Shown here in pieces: positions 26,971-36,154 of a stretch of DNA of 64,000 bases; position 1 is the first letter of the stretch, and every line of letters starts with the position of its first letter. The stretch is from JAXGQD01 sp040766665 (GTDB lineage: Bacteria; Bacillota; Clostridia; Saccharofermentanales; Fastidiosipilaceae), in NCBI GenBank assembly GCA_040766665.1, contig JAXGQD010000007.1, positions 117,089 through 181,088 on the forward strand, read 5' to 3'. The translations under genes and the position numbers were made by a program. The notes beneath the pieces are model-generated. The model saw only the letters and a program-made list of their open reading frames with translations. It had not been told where the DNA came from and searched no databases.

Positions 26971-27003
26971 TCATAACCCTAAGTCCTCTCAAACGAAGGC
27001 TGT

Positions 27004-27028
27004 GTCGCGGCCGCCCAAACTCTACGAC
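27004..27028 (+). repeat. REP-like palindrome right of MITE copy 2
   Basis: GTCGCGGCCGCCCAAACTCT closed by ACGAC, reached from the MITE through CCTCTCAAACGAAGG, a linker shared with the other composite copies. Confidence 0.7.
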
Positions 27029-27237
27029 AGGTACTAGGATACATTCTACAGCTGCACGTTATTCCACATAACAAACTCAAGAGGCTGATATACAATCTAC
27101 GACTACTATACTTTATGGTGCGTTCTCATTATCGATGCAAGGACAAATGATTATGATTTTAAAATTGACATATGTTACTTAGTTGGGAGTTTTTATAACT
27201 AAAACTCGCTTCCATACTGTCGAAACGAAAAAAGAAA

Positions 27238-27311
27238 ACGAGCGTTTTCGATCCGAATTGCTGAAAGTAAGAAAGTGCTAGTAACAATCAATCAGAATCG
27301 TAAACGCTCGT
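27238..27311 (-). terminator. Inverted repeat downstream of the RLP operon
   Basis: ACGAGCGTTT at 27238 and AAACGCTCGT at 27302 are perfect 10-bp inverted copies separated by 54 bp. They lie 55-130 bp past the last gene of the leftward operon. The long loop makes a classical terminator doubtful. The rest of 27029-27365 shows nothing I can support. Confidence 0.35.
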
Positions 27312-27365
27312 TAATCTAAGTTAATACTTAATCAAAGCATAATAGTAAATTTTGTAAACTATAGA

Positions 27366-27602
27366 TTAAACTTCAATCCAAGCTATCGTCGTACCGATGG
27401 GTACCATCTCTTCATCCTCAACCAATATTTCAACTAGAACACCGGTCTCTGACGAATCAATTGTTGTAATGACCTTATCGGTTTCTATTTCCATTAAGGG
27501 CGACCCTTTTGTAACTTTTTCACCGACTTTGACTAGCCAGCTATGAACCGCTCCTTCTTCCATATCAAGGCCTACTTTAGGCATTATAACTTGCTTTCTC
27601 AT
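27366..27602 (-). CDS. Free-standing lipoyl-domain protein
   Basis: The 78-aa protein is a single lipoyl domain: start KQVIMPKVGLDMEEGAVHSW, the lipoylation hairpin EIETDKVITTI with Lys in ETDKV, end VPIGTTIAWIEV. A strong AGGAGG precedes the ATG. In usual 2-oxoacid dehydrogenases this domain is fused to an E2 acyltransferase; here there is no peripheral-subunit domain and no catalytic domain. It closes the operon that also encodes E1 alpha and beta, so it is probably the swinging arm accepting the acyl or aldehyde intermediate from this E1. E2 and E3 would have to come from elsewhere. Confidence 0.9.
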   Translation of the reverse strand: MRKQVIMPKVGLDMEEGAVHSWLVKVGEKVTKGSPLMEIETDKVITTIDSSETGVLVEILVEDEEMVPIGTTIAWIEV

Positions 27603-27686
27603 TACTTTTCCTCCTAATTATTAATTATGCTATTAAACACTTTCTTATGTTTACTCCATAAATTCCAATGGCTCAAGTAAATATCC

Positions 27687-29126
27687 TTATACAAAGAATA
27701 CAATTCTTGATAAGCTTGCGTTTTTTGATTTTGTTGGATAAAATACATGTTTTAGCCGAACCATCTTGTCGATGCCTTCTTCATATGATTTGTAAATATT
27801 CAAACCAATTGATACGGCAATTGCTGCTCCTAAAGCCCCTAACTCACTGCATGTTGTAAGCTCTATTGGTAGACCTAGGCAATCCGAAAACATTTGGCAC
27901 CAGTATTTGCTATTACTGCCTCCGCCTGCAATACTTACTTTTTGGGGCATAATTGGCATGTTCATGTAACAGTCTTTCAAAGATAATGCGATTCCTTCAT
28001 AAACAGAATTCAAAACAGTCCATTTGTCATGAGTAATATTAAGACCGAATAATGATGCAGTTGCAGCAGAGTTAATGAAAGGTGCACGTTCGCCTCCATT
28101 ACCTAAGTAAGGATGATAGATGATTCCATTTGATCCGGCAGGAATATTCAATAGTTTTTCTTCGACCTCGGCAAAACCAAACCTGTCATCCAGAAGTTTT
28201 TCCAAGAACCAATCCAAATTTGGTGTGCCTTGCATGGTTCCCATGGTTAATAGTCTTTTGCCGGGATCAGCATGACTAACAACCGATACCGTTTCATTTT
28301 CACTTAGCTCTAATGGCCAGTTCACAACAATCTCGTTATACACAGTAGTTCCCACTATGGAACATGCGTCGCCTGAGTTAATAACACCGGCCCCGATTGA
28401 GTTTGCTACTACATCAATCATTCCATTTATCACAGGTGTACCTGTCTTCAGGCCTGTACTTTCCGAAGCTGTTTCATGAACAGACCCTATAATATCTGTA
28501 CTTTCAGTAACTGTTGGAATTTTTGAGTAAAAATCAAATGGAATAAACTGGTCAAGTAAATTTTTATCTGCGACTCTTTCTAGCGTATTAATCAAAGATG
28601 CATCTGATAAATCGGAATAGTCAGTAACGACATTTCCAGTTAAGCAATACTTTATCCAATCTTTACAGAAGATGATGTACTTTGCGTTCTCCAAATCTTC
28701 CTTCGAATGATCATTAAACCAGGCTGAAATTGATAAGGGTGATCCAGAGAAAACTTGTCTACCGCTCTTGCCTAGAATGCCTTCGGTTTTCCATTTTTCT
28801 ATGTAATTAGTCGCTCTACTATCTGTCCATATTACTGCCTCAGTTACAGGTTTACCATTTTCATCTAACATCCATAAGCCGTCACCTTGAGCAGTAATAC
28901 CTACACCAATAATCTCACCAATATTTTGTACTTTCGTGCAAACGAGTCTAATGGTTGAAGCCACATCTCGCCATAGCTCATCCATGTTCTGAAGAACACT
29001 TCCAGTGCAAGTAGTTAAAACTCTGTTATTTTGGCGCTCTAATGCTGCAACACTTCCGTCTAAATGAAATGCTACGGTTTTGATCGTTGTAGTACCTACA
29101 TCAATACCCAAGATAAGATCTTTCAC
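27687..29126 (-). CDS. FGGY-family carbohydrate kinase
   Basis: A 479-aa kinase with two actin-like ATPase domains. Phosphate 1 loop GIDVGTTTIKTVAF (residues 7-20), EAVIWTDSRATNYIEKW (substrate region), phosphate 2 and hinge SGDACSIVGTTVYNE, and adenosine loop IAGGGSNSKYWCQMFSDCLGLP. The family phosphorylates pentuloses, polyols, erythritol and the like; specificity cannot be read here. The start is GTG with AAGGGA upstream. It lies in the RLP operon between the 2-hydroxyacid dehydrogenase and the lipoyl protein, so its product is presumably an intermediate for the RLP or dehydrogenase. Confidence 0.9.
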   Translation of the reverse strand: MKDLILGIDVGTTTIKTVAFHLDGSVAALERQNNRVLTTCTGSVLQNMDELWRDVASTIRLVCTKVQNIGEIIGVGITAQGDGLWMLDENGKPVTEAVIWTDSRATNYIEKWKTEGILGKSGRQVFSGSPLSISAWFNDHSKEDLENAKYIIFCKDWIKYCLTGNVVTDYSDLSDASLINTLERVADKNLLDQFIPFDFYSKIPTVTESTDIIGSVHETASESTGLKTGTPVINGMIDVVANSIGAGVINSGDACSIVGTTVYNEIVVNWPLELSENETVSVVSHADPGKRLLTMGTMQGTPNLDWFLEKLLDDRFGFAEVEEKLLNIPAGSNGIIYHPYLGNGGERAPFINSAATASLFGLNITHDKWTVLNSVYEGIALSLKDCYMNMPIMPQKVSIAGGGSNSKYWCQMFSDCLGLPIELTTCSELGALGAAIAVSIGLNIYKSYEEGIDKMVRLKHVFYPTKSKNASLSRIVFFV

Positions 29127-29146
29127 TTGCGTATCCCTTCAACTTT

Positions 29147-30193
29147 TTAGTGTTTATACTCAGGGTTATATAAACGTGTTAATTTGCCCTCAGTAAAAAA
29201 GTCCTTTACATCTGCAAACAAAAATTCATACGATCGGTCATAGGGGTCCAAACTGCAGCCTGCAATATGGGGTGTTAACACTACATTCGGTAAGTCCAAC
29301 AGTTCGTGCGAATCATTTAGTGGTTCAGTAGGGTATACATCTAATGCTGCACCAGCGATTTCATCATTTTTCAACATCTTAATCAATTGATCATAATCTA
29401 ATACGGCAGCCCTAGCAGTGTTAATTAAGTAAGCTGTTTTCTTCATTCTAGATAACAAGTCTGATGAAACGAGACCTCTAGTTTCATTTGTTACAGGGAG
29501 ATGAATAGAAACAAAATCAGCACGGCTCATAAGTTCTTCTAGACTTACCATTTCCACCTGAAAATCCAAACTATTAGAGTTCACATACGGATCGTACGCA
29601 ATAACCGTCATATTGAATGCGATAGCACGCTTCGCTGTTTCTCTCGCTATTGCTCCCAAACCAACTAAACCTATAGTCTTTCCACTTAAGGTAGGACCTT
29701 TGAATTGCAAATAAGCAAATTTTTCAGGTGTTGAACCAACCCAATTGACATCTGTCACACAAAATCCATTCTTATCATATGTAGACTCGTCAGTAATTTG
29801 TTTTGACTTTATTAAGTAATGGCCTTTTGCGATTCCTCTAGACAATGCAATGATTAAGCCAATTGTGAAGTCTGCTACTGTATCCTGGTTTCTTCCGGGG
29901 ACAAAAGAAATTGGTATCCCGAGTTCCGATGCTGCTTTAACGTCAATATTCGCATGTGCACCACCTCGGACAGAAGCAATTAGTTTTAAACTCTTTGCGC
30001 TTTCCAGAACTTTCTTTGTTACCGGATCAAACTCAACAAACAAAACATCTACTCCATTGAGCTTATCAATCATTTCTTCTTCATTTAGAACTCGACCAAT
30101 GTCCATCATCCCTGCTGTTTCGACGACTTCAAACATCTTCTCAAGTTGTTTTAAATGTGTTTCACTAATATATGTTGTGACAAGTGCTTTCAT
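29147..30193 (-). CDS. D-2-hydroxyacid dehydrogenase (phosphoglycerate dehydrogenase-like)
   Basis: A 348-aa NAD(P)-dependent dehydrogenase. The nucleotide-binding loop is GLVGLGAIARE near residue 175, the catalytic Arg is in NTARAAVLD, Glu in YPTEPLND and His in LTPHIAG. The length equals a form without the ACT regulatory domain of SerA, so a catabolic or sugar-acid role is likelier than serine synthesis. Its start overlaps the E1 beta stop by 4 bp (ATGA). It could interconvert a 2-hydroxy and a 2-oxo acid that feeds the TPP enzyme. Confidence 0.88.
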   Translation of the reverse strand: MKALVTTYISETHLKQLEKMFEVVETAGMMDIGRVLNEEEMIDKLNGVDVLFVEFDPVTKKVLESAKSLKLIASVRGGAHANIDVKAASELGIPISFVPGRNQDTVADFTIGLIIALSRGIAKGHYLIKSKQITDESTYDKNGFCVTDVNWVGSTPEKFAYLQFKGPTLSGKTIGLVGLGAIARETAKRAIAFNMTVIAYDPYVNSNSLDFQVEMVSLEELMSRADFVSIHLPVTNETRGLVSSDLLSRMKKTAYLINTARAAVLDYDQLIKMLKNDEIAGAALDVYPTEPLNDSHELLDLPNVVLTPHIAGCSLDPYDRSYEFLFADVKDFFTEGKLTRLYNPEYKH

Positions 30194-31182
30194 TGCTCGA
30201 CTTCCTTTCTTGACAATAACTTGAGAGCTTTTTCAATAATTGTTTCCTCTTTTGGCAAATATTCACGTTCTAACGATACTGCGAATGGAACAGGTACATT
30301 AGGTGCTCCAATTCTTACAATGGGTGCTTTTAAAGAATCAAAAGCTTTTTCTTGGATTTGAGCTACTAACTCAGCCCCAAAACCATTTGTTATATTAGCT
30401 TCGTGCAAAACGATGGCATGACCGGTTTTCTTAACAGACCCAGTAATCTGATCAATATCCAGTGGTTCAATTACTCTGACATCCACTACTTCTACATTTA
30501 TTCCATGTTCTTTTTGTAACTTATCAGCAGCCTTAAGTGCTCTATCAACCATTGCGGAATATGTAATTATTGTTAAATCTCTTCCTTCGCGCTTTATGTC
30601 GGCGGTGTAGTCAATTTCGTAAGGCTCCTCTGGCACTTCCGTTTTGGTTTTGTATAGAGCCTTATGTTCGATGAAAACAACCGGATTATTGTCACGTATT
30701 GCACGCAACAACAAGCCTTTTGCATCATAAGCATTTGAAGGCATAACAATTCTAATGCCGGGAATATGAGCTAAAATTGCTTCTAAAGACTGCGAATGTT
30801 GCGCTCCATTGCCTAAACCTGCACCACATTGAGTTCGTAGAACAAATGGCATGCTAACTTTTCCGCCGTACATGTAGCGCATCTTCGCTGCTTGATTCAG
30901 GATTTGATCGAAGCAGGTGCCAAGGAAATCAATATAAGACAGTTCAACAATTGGTCTTAAGCCAATCATCGATGCACCAACCCCTGCACCTACAACAGCC
31001 ATCTCAGAAATCGGAGTGTCTCTAACTCTTTCTGCTCCAAAGTTTTCAAACAGATCATAGCTACACCTTAACTGGCCTCCATAGATTGCTATGTCTTCAC
31101 CCATCGTAAAAACACGTTCATCACTTGCAAAAGCAATATGCATTGCTTCATTGATCGCAGCACGCATAGTAAGTACTCTCAT
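30190..31182 (-). CDS. TPP-dependent dehydrogenase E1 component, beta subunit
   Basis: The 330-aa beta subunit of a 2-oxoacid or acetoin dehydrogenase-type E1. Family features: RAAINEAM, DERVFTMGEDIAIYGG, RVRDTPISEMAVVGAGVGASMIGLRPI, the transketolase pyrimidine-domain residues in FVLRTQCGAGLGNGAQHSQSLEAI and the C-terminal domain DLTIITYSAMVDRAL. It overlaps E1 alpha by 4 bp. It belongs to the group closest in feel to acetoin dehydrogenase or branched-chain E1; the true substrate is unknown. Confidence 0.9.
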   Translation of the reverse strand: MRVLTMRAAINEAMHIAFASDERVFTMGEDIAIYGGQLRCSYDLFENFGAERVRDTPISEMAVVGAGVGASMIGLRPIVELSYIDFLGTCFDQILNQAAKMRYMYGGKVSMPFVLRTQCGAGLGNGAQHSQSLEAILAHIPGIRIVMPSNAYDAKGLLLRAIRDNNPVVFIEHKALYKTKTEVPEEPYEIDYTADIKREGRDLTIITYSAMVDRALKAADKLQKEHGINVEVVDVRVIEPLDIDQITGSVKKTGHAIVLHEANITNGFGAELVAQIQEKAFDSLKAPIVRIGAPNVPVPFAVSLEREYLPKEETIIEKALKLLSRKEVEQ

Positions 31183-32186
31183 TTTTTAACCCCTTCCTTC
31201 TTAAACGGAATCCAAGTAACATCATCAAAACTAGGGTCATACAAATCTTCGAGTAATTGGTCAGGAGATGGTTCGTTATGAGTTTTAGCGATACTTGAAG
31301 CTTCCAAAACGAGTTTTTCTTCGGTTTGCTCTATTTCATCCAATTGTTCAGCAGTAAGTCCATATTCATTAACAAGCACCGTTCTACAGTGGAGAAGCGG
31401 ATCTTTTTCTTTCCATGCACTTACATCTTCTCGGTTACGATAATTTTCGTTATCGCCAAAGTAGTGTCCGGAGATTCTGTATGTTTTCATTTCTAATAAG
31501 ACGGGACCTTTTTTAGCTTTGATGTGTTCTAAACATTCTGTTGTTTTGTTATAAACCTCGATTACGTCATTGCCATTTACTGAATAACCAGGGATACCGT
31601 ATGCTTTTGCTCTAACAGAAAGATCCTCGACGTTACTTGACTGAGAAACATGTGTAGAAATACCAAATTGATTATTCTCACACACATATATAATTGGGAG
31701 ATTCCAAACAGAAGCGAGATTAACTGACTCATGGAATGAGCCTTCATTTATTGCACCATCACCAAAGAAGCAAACAACAAAATGCGCAGATCCTTTTAGC
31801 AGTAAGCCTAGTGCAGCACCCGTGGCAATTGGAATTCCACCACCGACTATACCGTTTGCACCTAAGTTTCCCGTCGATAGGTCGGCGATGTGCATCGAGC
31901 CACCTTTGCCTTTACAGTATCCTGTCTCACGACCTAACAATTCCGCAAACATTTTTGTCAGATCAGCACCTTTAGCAATGCAATGTCCATGTCCACGATG
32001 TGTTGATGTAATCAAATCTTGATCTGACATATGAGCACACATACCTACAGCGATTGCTTCTTGGCCAATGTATGTATGCACTGCAGCCCTAGTTTCATTT
32101 GCTTTTGCTAACTCAATTGACTCATTTTCAAAAGCTCTGATTCGAGCCATAACCTTGAACAATTCAAGTAGTTTTTCTCTATCCAT
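31179..32186 (-). CDS. TPP-dependent dehydrogenase E1 component, alpha subunit
   Basis: The alpha subunit (335 aa) binds TPP diphosphate and Mg. It has the motif GDGAINEGSF...CENNQFGIST (GDG near residue 141, NN about 27 later), the HRGHGH segment and the phosphorylation-loop-like KGKGGSMH. The start is placed at ATG 32186, with TTGGAG six bases upstream. It lies 22 bp downstream of the RLP stop. With E1 beta and the lipoyl protein it should decarboxylate a 2-oxoacid or cleave an acyloin/diketone. Confidence 0.9.
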   Translation of the reverse strand: MDREKLLELFKVMARIRAFENESIELAKANETRAAVHTYIGQEAIAVGMCAHMSDQDLITSTHRGHGHCIAKGADLTKMFAELLGRETGYCKGKGGSMHIADLSTGNLGANGIVGGGIPIATGAALGLLLKGSAHFVVCFFGDGAINEGSFHESVNLASVWNLPIIYVCENNQFGISTHVSQSSNVEDLSVRAKAYGIPGYSVNGNDVIEVYNKTTECLEHIKAKKGPVLLEMKTYRISGHYFGDNENYRNREDVSAWKEKDPLLHCRTVLVNEYGLTAEQLDEIEQTEEKLVLEASSIAKTHNEPSPDQLLEDLYDPSFDDVTWIPFKKEGVKK

Positions 32187-32207
32187 TTCTAACTCCAATC
32201 ATTACCG

Positions 32208-33440
32208 TTAGGACCAAAATTTTAAAGCTGCATCTAATTCGGGGAAATCAGATGATGATTCTTTAACACCCTTACCATCCATCACTAATTCCATTGCTTG
32301 CAATATGGCTTTCGCGCCTGCCTCAGCACCGTCAGGATGTCCGTATATACCGCCACCTGCCATGAGTATTGTGTCGTTACCCAATAAACCCATTAAATAT
32401 TCAATTGTCCCGGGATGAACACCACCTGCAACTGTGATGAGTGCTTTTTTAATGTTATTCATTGGTGCAATAGCAGCTCTGTGTGCATCAATTAGATCAT
32501 TAGTAGTAATGCCAAATCGCCCGCTGTCTGGGTAAACAAGCGGCATATCCATTCCAAGTAACCTGGGTAGTTTTCCACATGATAATCCAACAGACATTCC
32601 CGAGGTGCTCGAAGTATATGTGGCACCTATCCCAGCAAGATGTCCAAAAACCGGAATTTTAATATTTTCCGCTTCTAAAAAACGAATCAGGTCTTCTGTC
32701 GCTCCCCACCCTAAAGTGAAGTAGTTAACCATAATTGAATTTGCACCTGCTTCAATCGCACGTTTTGCTCTCTCAACAATATTCTGACCGGTAATGTTTA
32801 CTGAGTAGAGTGTTGACTTATCTTTTCCTACACTTTTTAAAGCAGCCATAACTGTTTTGGTTCGTTCTACCATATTTGAATAATCTGGATCGCCCAATAA
32901 CTCATCATCTTTAATAACTTCTGCCCCACCTAATGCGGCTTTTTGAGCTCCCTCTGCGCTAACACTTGGGGCTACACCAATGCAAGGTTTTAAAATTGCC
33001 CCAAGGATAGGTCTATCTTTAACACCAAGAAGTTCCCTTATTCCATCAGCGCCGACTAATGGTCCGGTATAGTTCTTTAAATAAGCTTCATTGAAATCAA
33101 TGTCTACCAGCTTTATTCCTTCTTGACCCAAAACATTTCCTGCCACTGTAGAAAGCAACATTGGAATATAAGGTTGAAAATTCCTTACGGGGAAAGCGAC
33201 TCTAATAATTGCTGATTTTCCTTCAGAGCCCGGAAAAATACCAATAATCTTGGCGCCATACTTTTCTATCACCTCTGGCGTTTCACCTTCAACATGAGTC
33301 CAAGTCCCGGCACTTTGATCTGAAGCTATTAAACTTGCCCAAGAAAAAATATCCTGATTATTTTTTGAGTTTAACGCGTAAGTCGCGACGATGTAATCGT
33401 GATTAAGAGCTTCTGACGATGATAAATTCTCAAATTTCAT
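32208..33440 (-). CDS. RuBisCO-like protein (form IV RuBisCO superfamily)
   Basis: A 410-aa protein with the N-terminal ferredoxin-like domain and C-terminal TIM barrel of the RuBisCO large subunit. Retained active-site elements are Lys in GAILKPCIG (K151), the carbamylation/Mg site KDDE (177-180), His in VFGHLAG (267), AGGVHPG (338-344) and the phosphate-binding AGGGIYGHPDG (361-371). The loop-6 region reads YPDSGRFG, with Arg where the CO2-fixing Lys would be, so true carboxylase activity is unlikely. RLPs known to science act as enolases, isomerases or decarboxylase/transcarboxylases on phosphorylated keto-sugars (methionine salvage, D-apionate catabolism). The start has GGAGG. The neighbours (importer, kinase, dehydrogenases, E1) place it in carbohydrate catabolism; the substrate is unknown. 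Confidence 0.92.
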   Translation of the reverse strand: MKFENLSSSEALNHDYIVATYALNSKNNQDIFSWASLIASDQSAGTWTHVEGETPEVIEKYGAKIIGIFPGSEGKSAIIRVAFPVRNFQPYIPMLLSTVAGNVLGQEGIKLVDIDFNEAYLKNYTGPLVGADGIRELLGVKDRPILGAILKPCIGVAPSVSAEGAQKAALGGAEVIKDDELLGDPDYSNMVERTKTVMAALKSVGKDKSTLYSVNITGQNIVERAKRAIEAGANSIMVNYFTLGWGATEDLIRFLEAENIKIPVFGHLAGIGATYTSSTSGMSVGLSCGKLPRLLGMDMPLVYPDSGRFGITTNDLIDAHRAAIAPMNNIKKALITVAGGVHPGTIEYLMGLLGNDTILMAGGGIYGHPDGAEAGAKAILQAMELVMDGKGVKESSSDFPELDAALKFWS

Positions 33441-33571
33441 GATTATCCTCCAGTAAATTGATAATTTTAGTGTACTTTTAAGAAGGATATAAACAATCGA
33501 ATTGTTTTATATCTCTGGTGCATCATGTTTAAAAATTTGTCGATTAATTTAAATCGAATAAAATGTCGAAT

Positions 33572-34600
33572 TTATTGCTTTTTATGGACGGGCTTTTTTC
33601 TGTACTCATGCTTTACTATGTCAATAAAAATCGCGAGTAGAATGATGAATCCCTTTGCTATCTCTTGCCAGTATGAGTTAACCCCAAGTAAATTTAGTCC
33701 ATTATTCATTACACCGATGATTAGTGCACCAATTAGAGTTCCCCCAAGTGTACCGGACCCACCTGACATCATAGTTCCACCCAGTACGACAGATGCTATC
33801 GCATCCATCTCTGCGCCTTCTCCCATTGTCGGCAAGCCAGAATATAGTCTGGCTGAGGTAAAGATTCCAGCTAATCCTGCAATCGTTCCAGAAATGATAT
33901 ATGCAAGGAGTATCACTCTTTTTGTGTTGACACCTGAGAATACTGCTGCTTCTGAATTACCGCCAGTCGCATAAATATGCTTTCCATACCTTGTGAAATT
34001 AAGCATATAGAAAAGAATTACAAAGATTATCAACATATAGATAACTTGGTACGGAATTAAATCTGCAAGTTTTCCATTACCGATAACCATTAATCTTTCA
34101 TCTTGAACATAGATAGGCTTACCACTTGTTAGAACCTTCGATAATCCTCTAGTAATATTCATAGAGGACAAAGTTACAATAAATGGGGGCATCTTAAGCT
34201 TAGTGATGAATAAACCATTAAAAGCGCCAACTAAGGTACCAATTAAAACACCTAAAATTAGTGCTGGAACAAGCGGTACAGACATTCTTCCCATCAATGC
34301 CATTGAGGATATTCCTGATAGGGCTAGTACTGCACCAATAGATAAATCAATGCCGCCGAGCAATATCACAAGCGTCATTCCGAAAGACATAATCGCATTA
34401 GTAGAAATTTGTTGAAGAACATTGATGATATTTCGGTATGTTAAAAAATGCTCAGAAGCAAAGGTTAAAATAACACAAATTACAACCAGGCTAATGAATA
34501 TTCCAAGATTGTTTTGGATGGGTTTTATGAATCCGGGGGTAGCAGATTTTGGCTTTCTGCTCAATTTGCTCTCAGCATTTGTTATCTTATTATTTTGCAT
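33572..34600 (-). CDS. Ribose-type ABC transporter permease
   Basis: A 342-aa polytopic protein of the RbsC/XylH group. It has FGMTLVILLGGIDLSIGAVLALSG (the family core motif) and GGNSEAAVFSGVNTKRVILLAYIISG. GGTMMSGGSGTLGGTLIGALIIGVMNNGLNLLG is near the C-terminus. The ATG directly follows the ATPase stop codon, and its ribosome site AGGAG lies inside that gene. It imports a monosaccharide, polyol or autoinducer-like sugar. Confidence 0.92.
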   Translation of the reverse strand: MQNNKITNAESKLSRKPKSATPGFIKPIQNNLGIFISLVVICVILTFASEHFLTYRNIINVLQQISTNAIMSFGMTLVILLGGIDLSIGAVLALSGISSMALMGRMSVPLVPALILGVLIGTLVGAFNGLFITKLKMPPFIVTLSSMNITRGLSKVLTSGKPIYVQDERLMVIGNGKLADLIPYQVIYMLIIFVILFYMLNFTRYGKHIYATGGNSEAAVFSGVNTKRVILLAYIISGTIAGLAGIFTSARLYSGLPTMGEGAEMDAIASVVLGGTMMSGGSGTLGGTLIGALIIGVMNNGLNLLGVNSYWQEIAKGFIILLAIFIDIVKHEYRKKPVHKKQ

Positions 34601-36091
34601 CTAAATCACTCCTGTTGCATATCGGATGATTAACTCTTGATCTAGTTCTGAACGGTCTAATGACATAACAGTTTTTCCTGTTCTCATAATATAAACGGTA
34701 TCGCATATTCTCATAATCTCAGCTAAATCTGATGATGCGATTAAAACGCAAACACCCAATTCAGCGAGACCATCGATAATATCGTATATTTCAGCTTTCG
34801 CTCCGACATCGATACCTTTTGTAGGTTCATCTAAGATGAGAATTTTGGGCTGTTTTATTAGCCATTTAGCTAAAACTACCTTTTGTTGATTTCCACCACT
34901 CAAGTGTCTAACCATGTCACTTGTATCAGACACTTTGATATTCAGTTTATCAACAGAACTATTAATTAAGTCAGATTCAGTCTTTTTTGAATATTTTAAG
35001 GCGTTCATGAATTCTTTTAAGGAAGCAATGGTGATGTTGAATCCGGTTGGTAAGTTCAACACTAAACCTTGCTTTTTTCTATCTTCAGGAACCAGAACAA
35101 TGCCTTTTTTCATCGAATCGGCAACGCTGCGTATTTTTATAACATTTCCTTCAAGTACGACATCACCGGAGTATTTCGGATTAACTCCAGCCAAAATCTC
35201 GACAAATTCACTCCGCCCTGCTCCAACAATTCCTGATAAGCCAACAACTTCACCTCGGCGCACTTTGATATTTACACCTTTGACTTTGTTGCCATCTGCT
35301 ATGTCAATACATTCAAGAACTACTTCGTCCGTATATATATGTTGATTATTATGTTTATCAAGTTCTCTTCCAACCATCATAGTAATTAGCTGGTCGATAT
35401 CAACCTCGTCGATGTTTTTTGTCCCAATATACTTTCCATCTCGAAAAACGGTAACACGATCTGCTAGCCTAAAGATTTCTTCCATCCTATGTGTTATATA
35501 AAGAACTGATATTCCGATTGATTTTAGTTTTTCGACAGTGCTATATAAAGAGTCAACTTCTTTAGCAGATAATGATGCTGTCGGTTCGTCCATAGCGATT
35601 ATCTTTGCATTTACTGACAACGCTTTTACTATTTCGACAACCTGTTGTTCCGGGACGCTTAGGTCCTTCATTTTTGCAGTCGGATCAATATCCGAACCAA
35701 AATCAGCTATCATTTTTGCTGCTTCGGCTATAGACCGTTTTTTATCAATATTCTTAAACTTTCCAGTGAACTCTTTACCTAAAAAAATATTGTCTGCTAC
35801 AGTCATGTCAGGAACAAATGAAAGTTCTTGATGCACAACACTTATACCCTTATTTGTTGCATCCCTTACATTTTCTATTTCTGTCTGTGCATTATCAATA
35901 TAGATCTCACCATTGTCCTTTTTGTAAACTCCGCCAATAATATTGACTAGCGTTGACTTGCCAGACCCGTTTTCGCCTAATAAAGCATGGACCTCGCCTT
36001 GCTTCAGTTCAAAACTGACATCTTGTAGGGCTTGAACTCCCGGAAATGATTTTGAAATGTTATTTAGTTCTAATATTGTTCTTTGCTGCAT
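34601..36091 (-). CDS. Ribose-type ABC transporter ATPase (two nucleotide-binding domains)
   Basis: An RbsA/XylG-type fused ATPase of about 496 aa. The first domain has Walker A GENGSGKST and the signature region LSVPEQQVVEIVKAL. The second, degenerate-type domain has GIVGAGRSE and LSGGNQQKVVLAKW followed by ILILDEPTKGIDVGAK. The start at 36091 is chosen because AAGGA precedes it; in-frame codons upstream belong to the spacer. It is part of the RLP operon. Confidence 0.92.
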   Translation of the reverse strand: MQQRTILELNNISKSFPGVQALQDVSFELKQGEVHALLGENGSGKSTLVNIIGGVYKKDNGEIYIDNAQTEIENVRDATNKGISVVHQELSFVPDMTVADNIFLGKEFTGKFKNIDKKRSIAEAAKMIADFGSDIDPTAKMKDLSVPEQQVVEIVKALSVNAKIIAMDEPTASLSAKEVDSLYSTVEKLKSIGISVLYITHRMEEIFRLADRVTVFRDGKYIGTKNIDEVDIDQLITMMVGRELDKHNNQHIYTDEVVLECIDIADGNKVKGVNIKVRRGEVVGLSGIVGAGRSEFVEILAGVNPKYSGDVVLEGNVIKIRSVADSMKKGIVLVPEDRKKQGLVLNLPTGFNITIASLKEFMNALKYSKKTESDLINSSVDKLNIKVSDTSDMVRHLSGGNQQKVVLAKWLIKQPKILILDEPTKGIDVGAKAEIYDIIDGLAELGVCVLIASSDLAEIMRICDTVYIMRTGKTVMSLDRSELDQELIIRYATGVI

Positions 36092-36154
36092 AGTGTATCC
36101 TTCATATGGTACAGTGCTGCTCTTACGAGCAGCACCTTCTACTATAGGCATTTT

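Noticed and set aside
29147..30193. Serine-pathway phosphoglycerate dehydrogenase (serA)
   Set aside because: There is no ACT regulatory domain and no serB/serC neighbour; the operon points to sugar-acid metabolism.
32208..33440. True CO2-fixing RuBisCO
   Set aside because: The loop-6 lysine position reads as arginine in YPDSGRFG, and no phosphoribulokinase or small subunit is present. The set of neighbours is catabolic.
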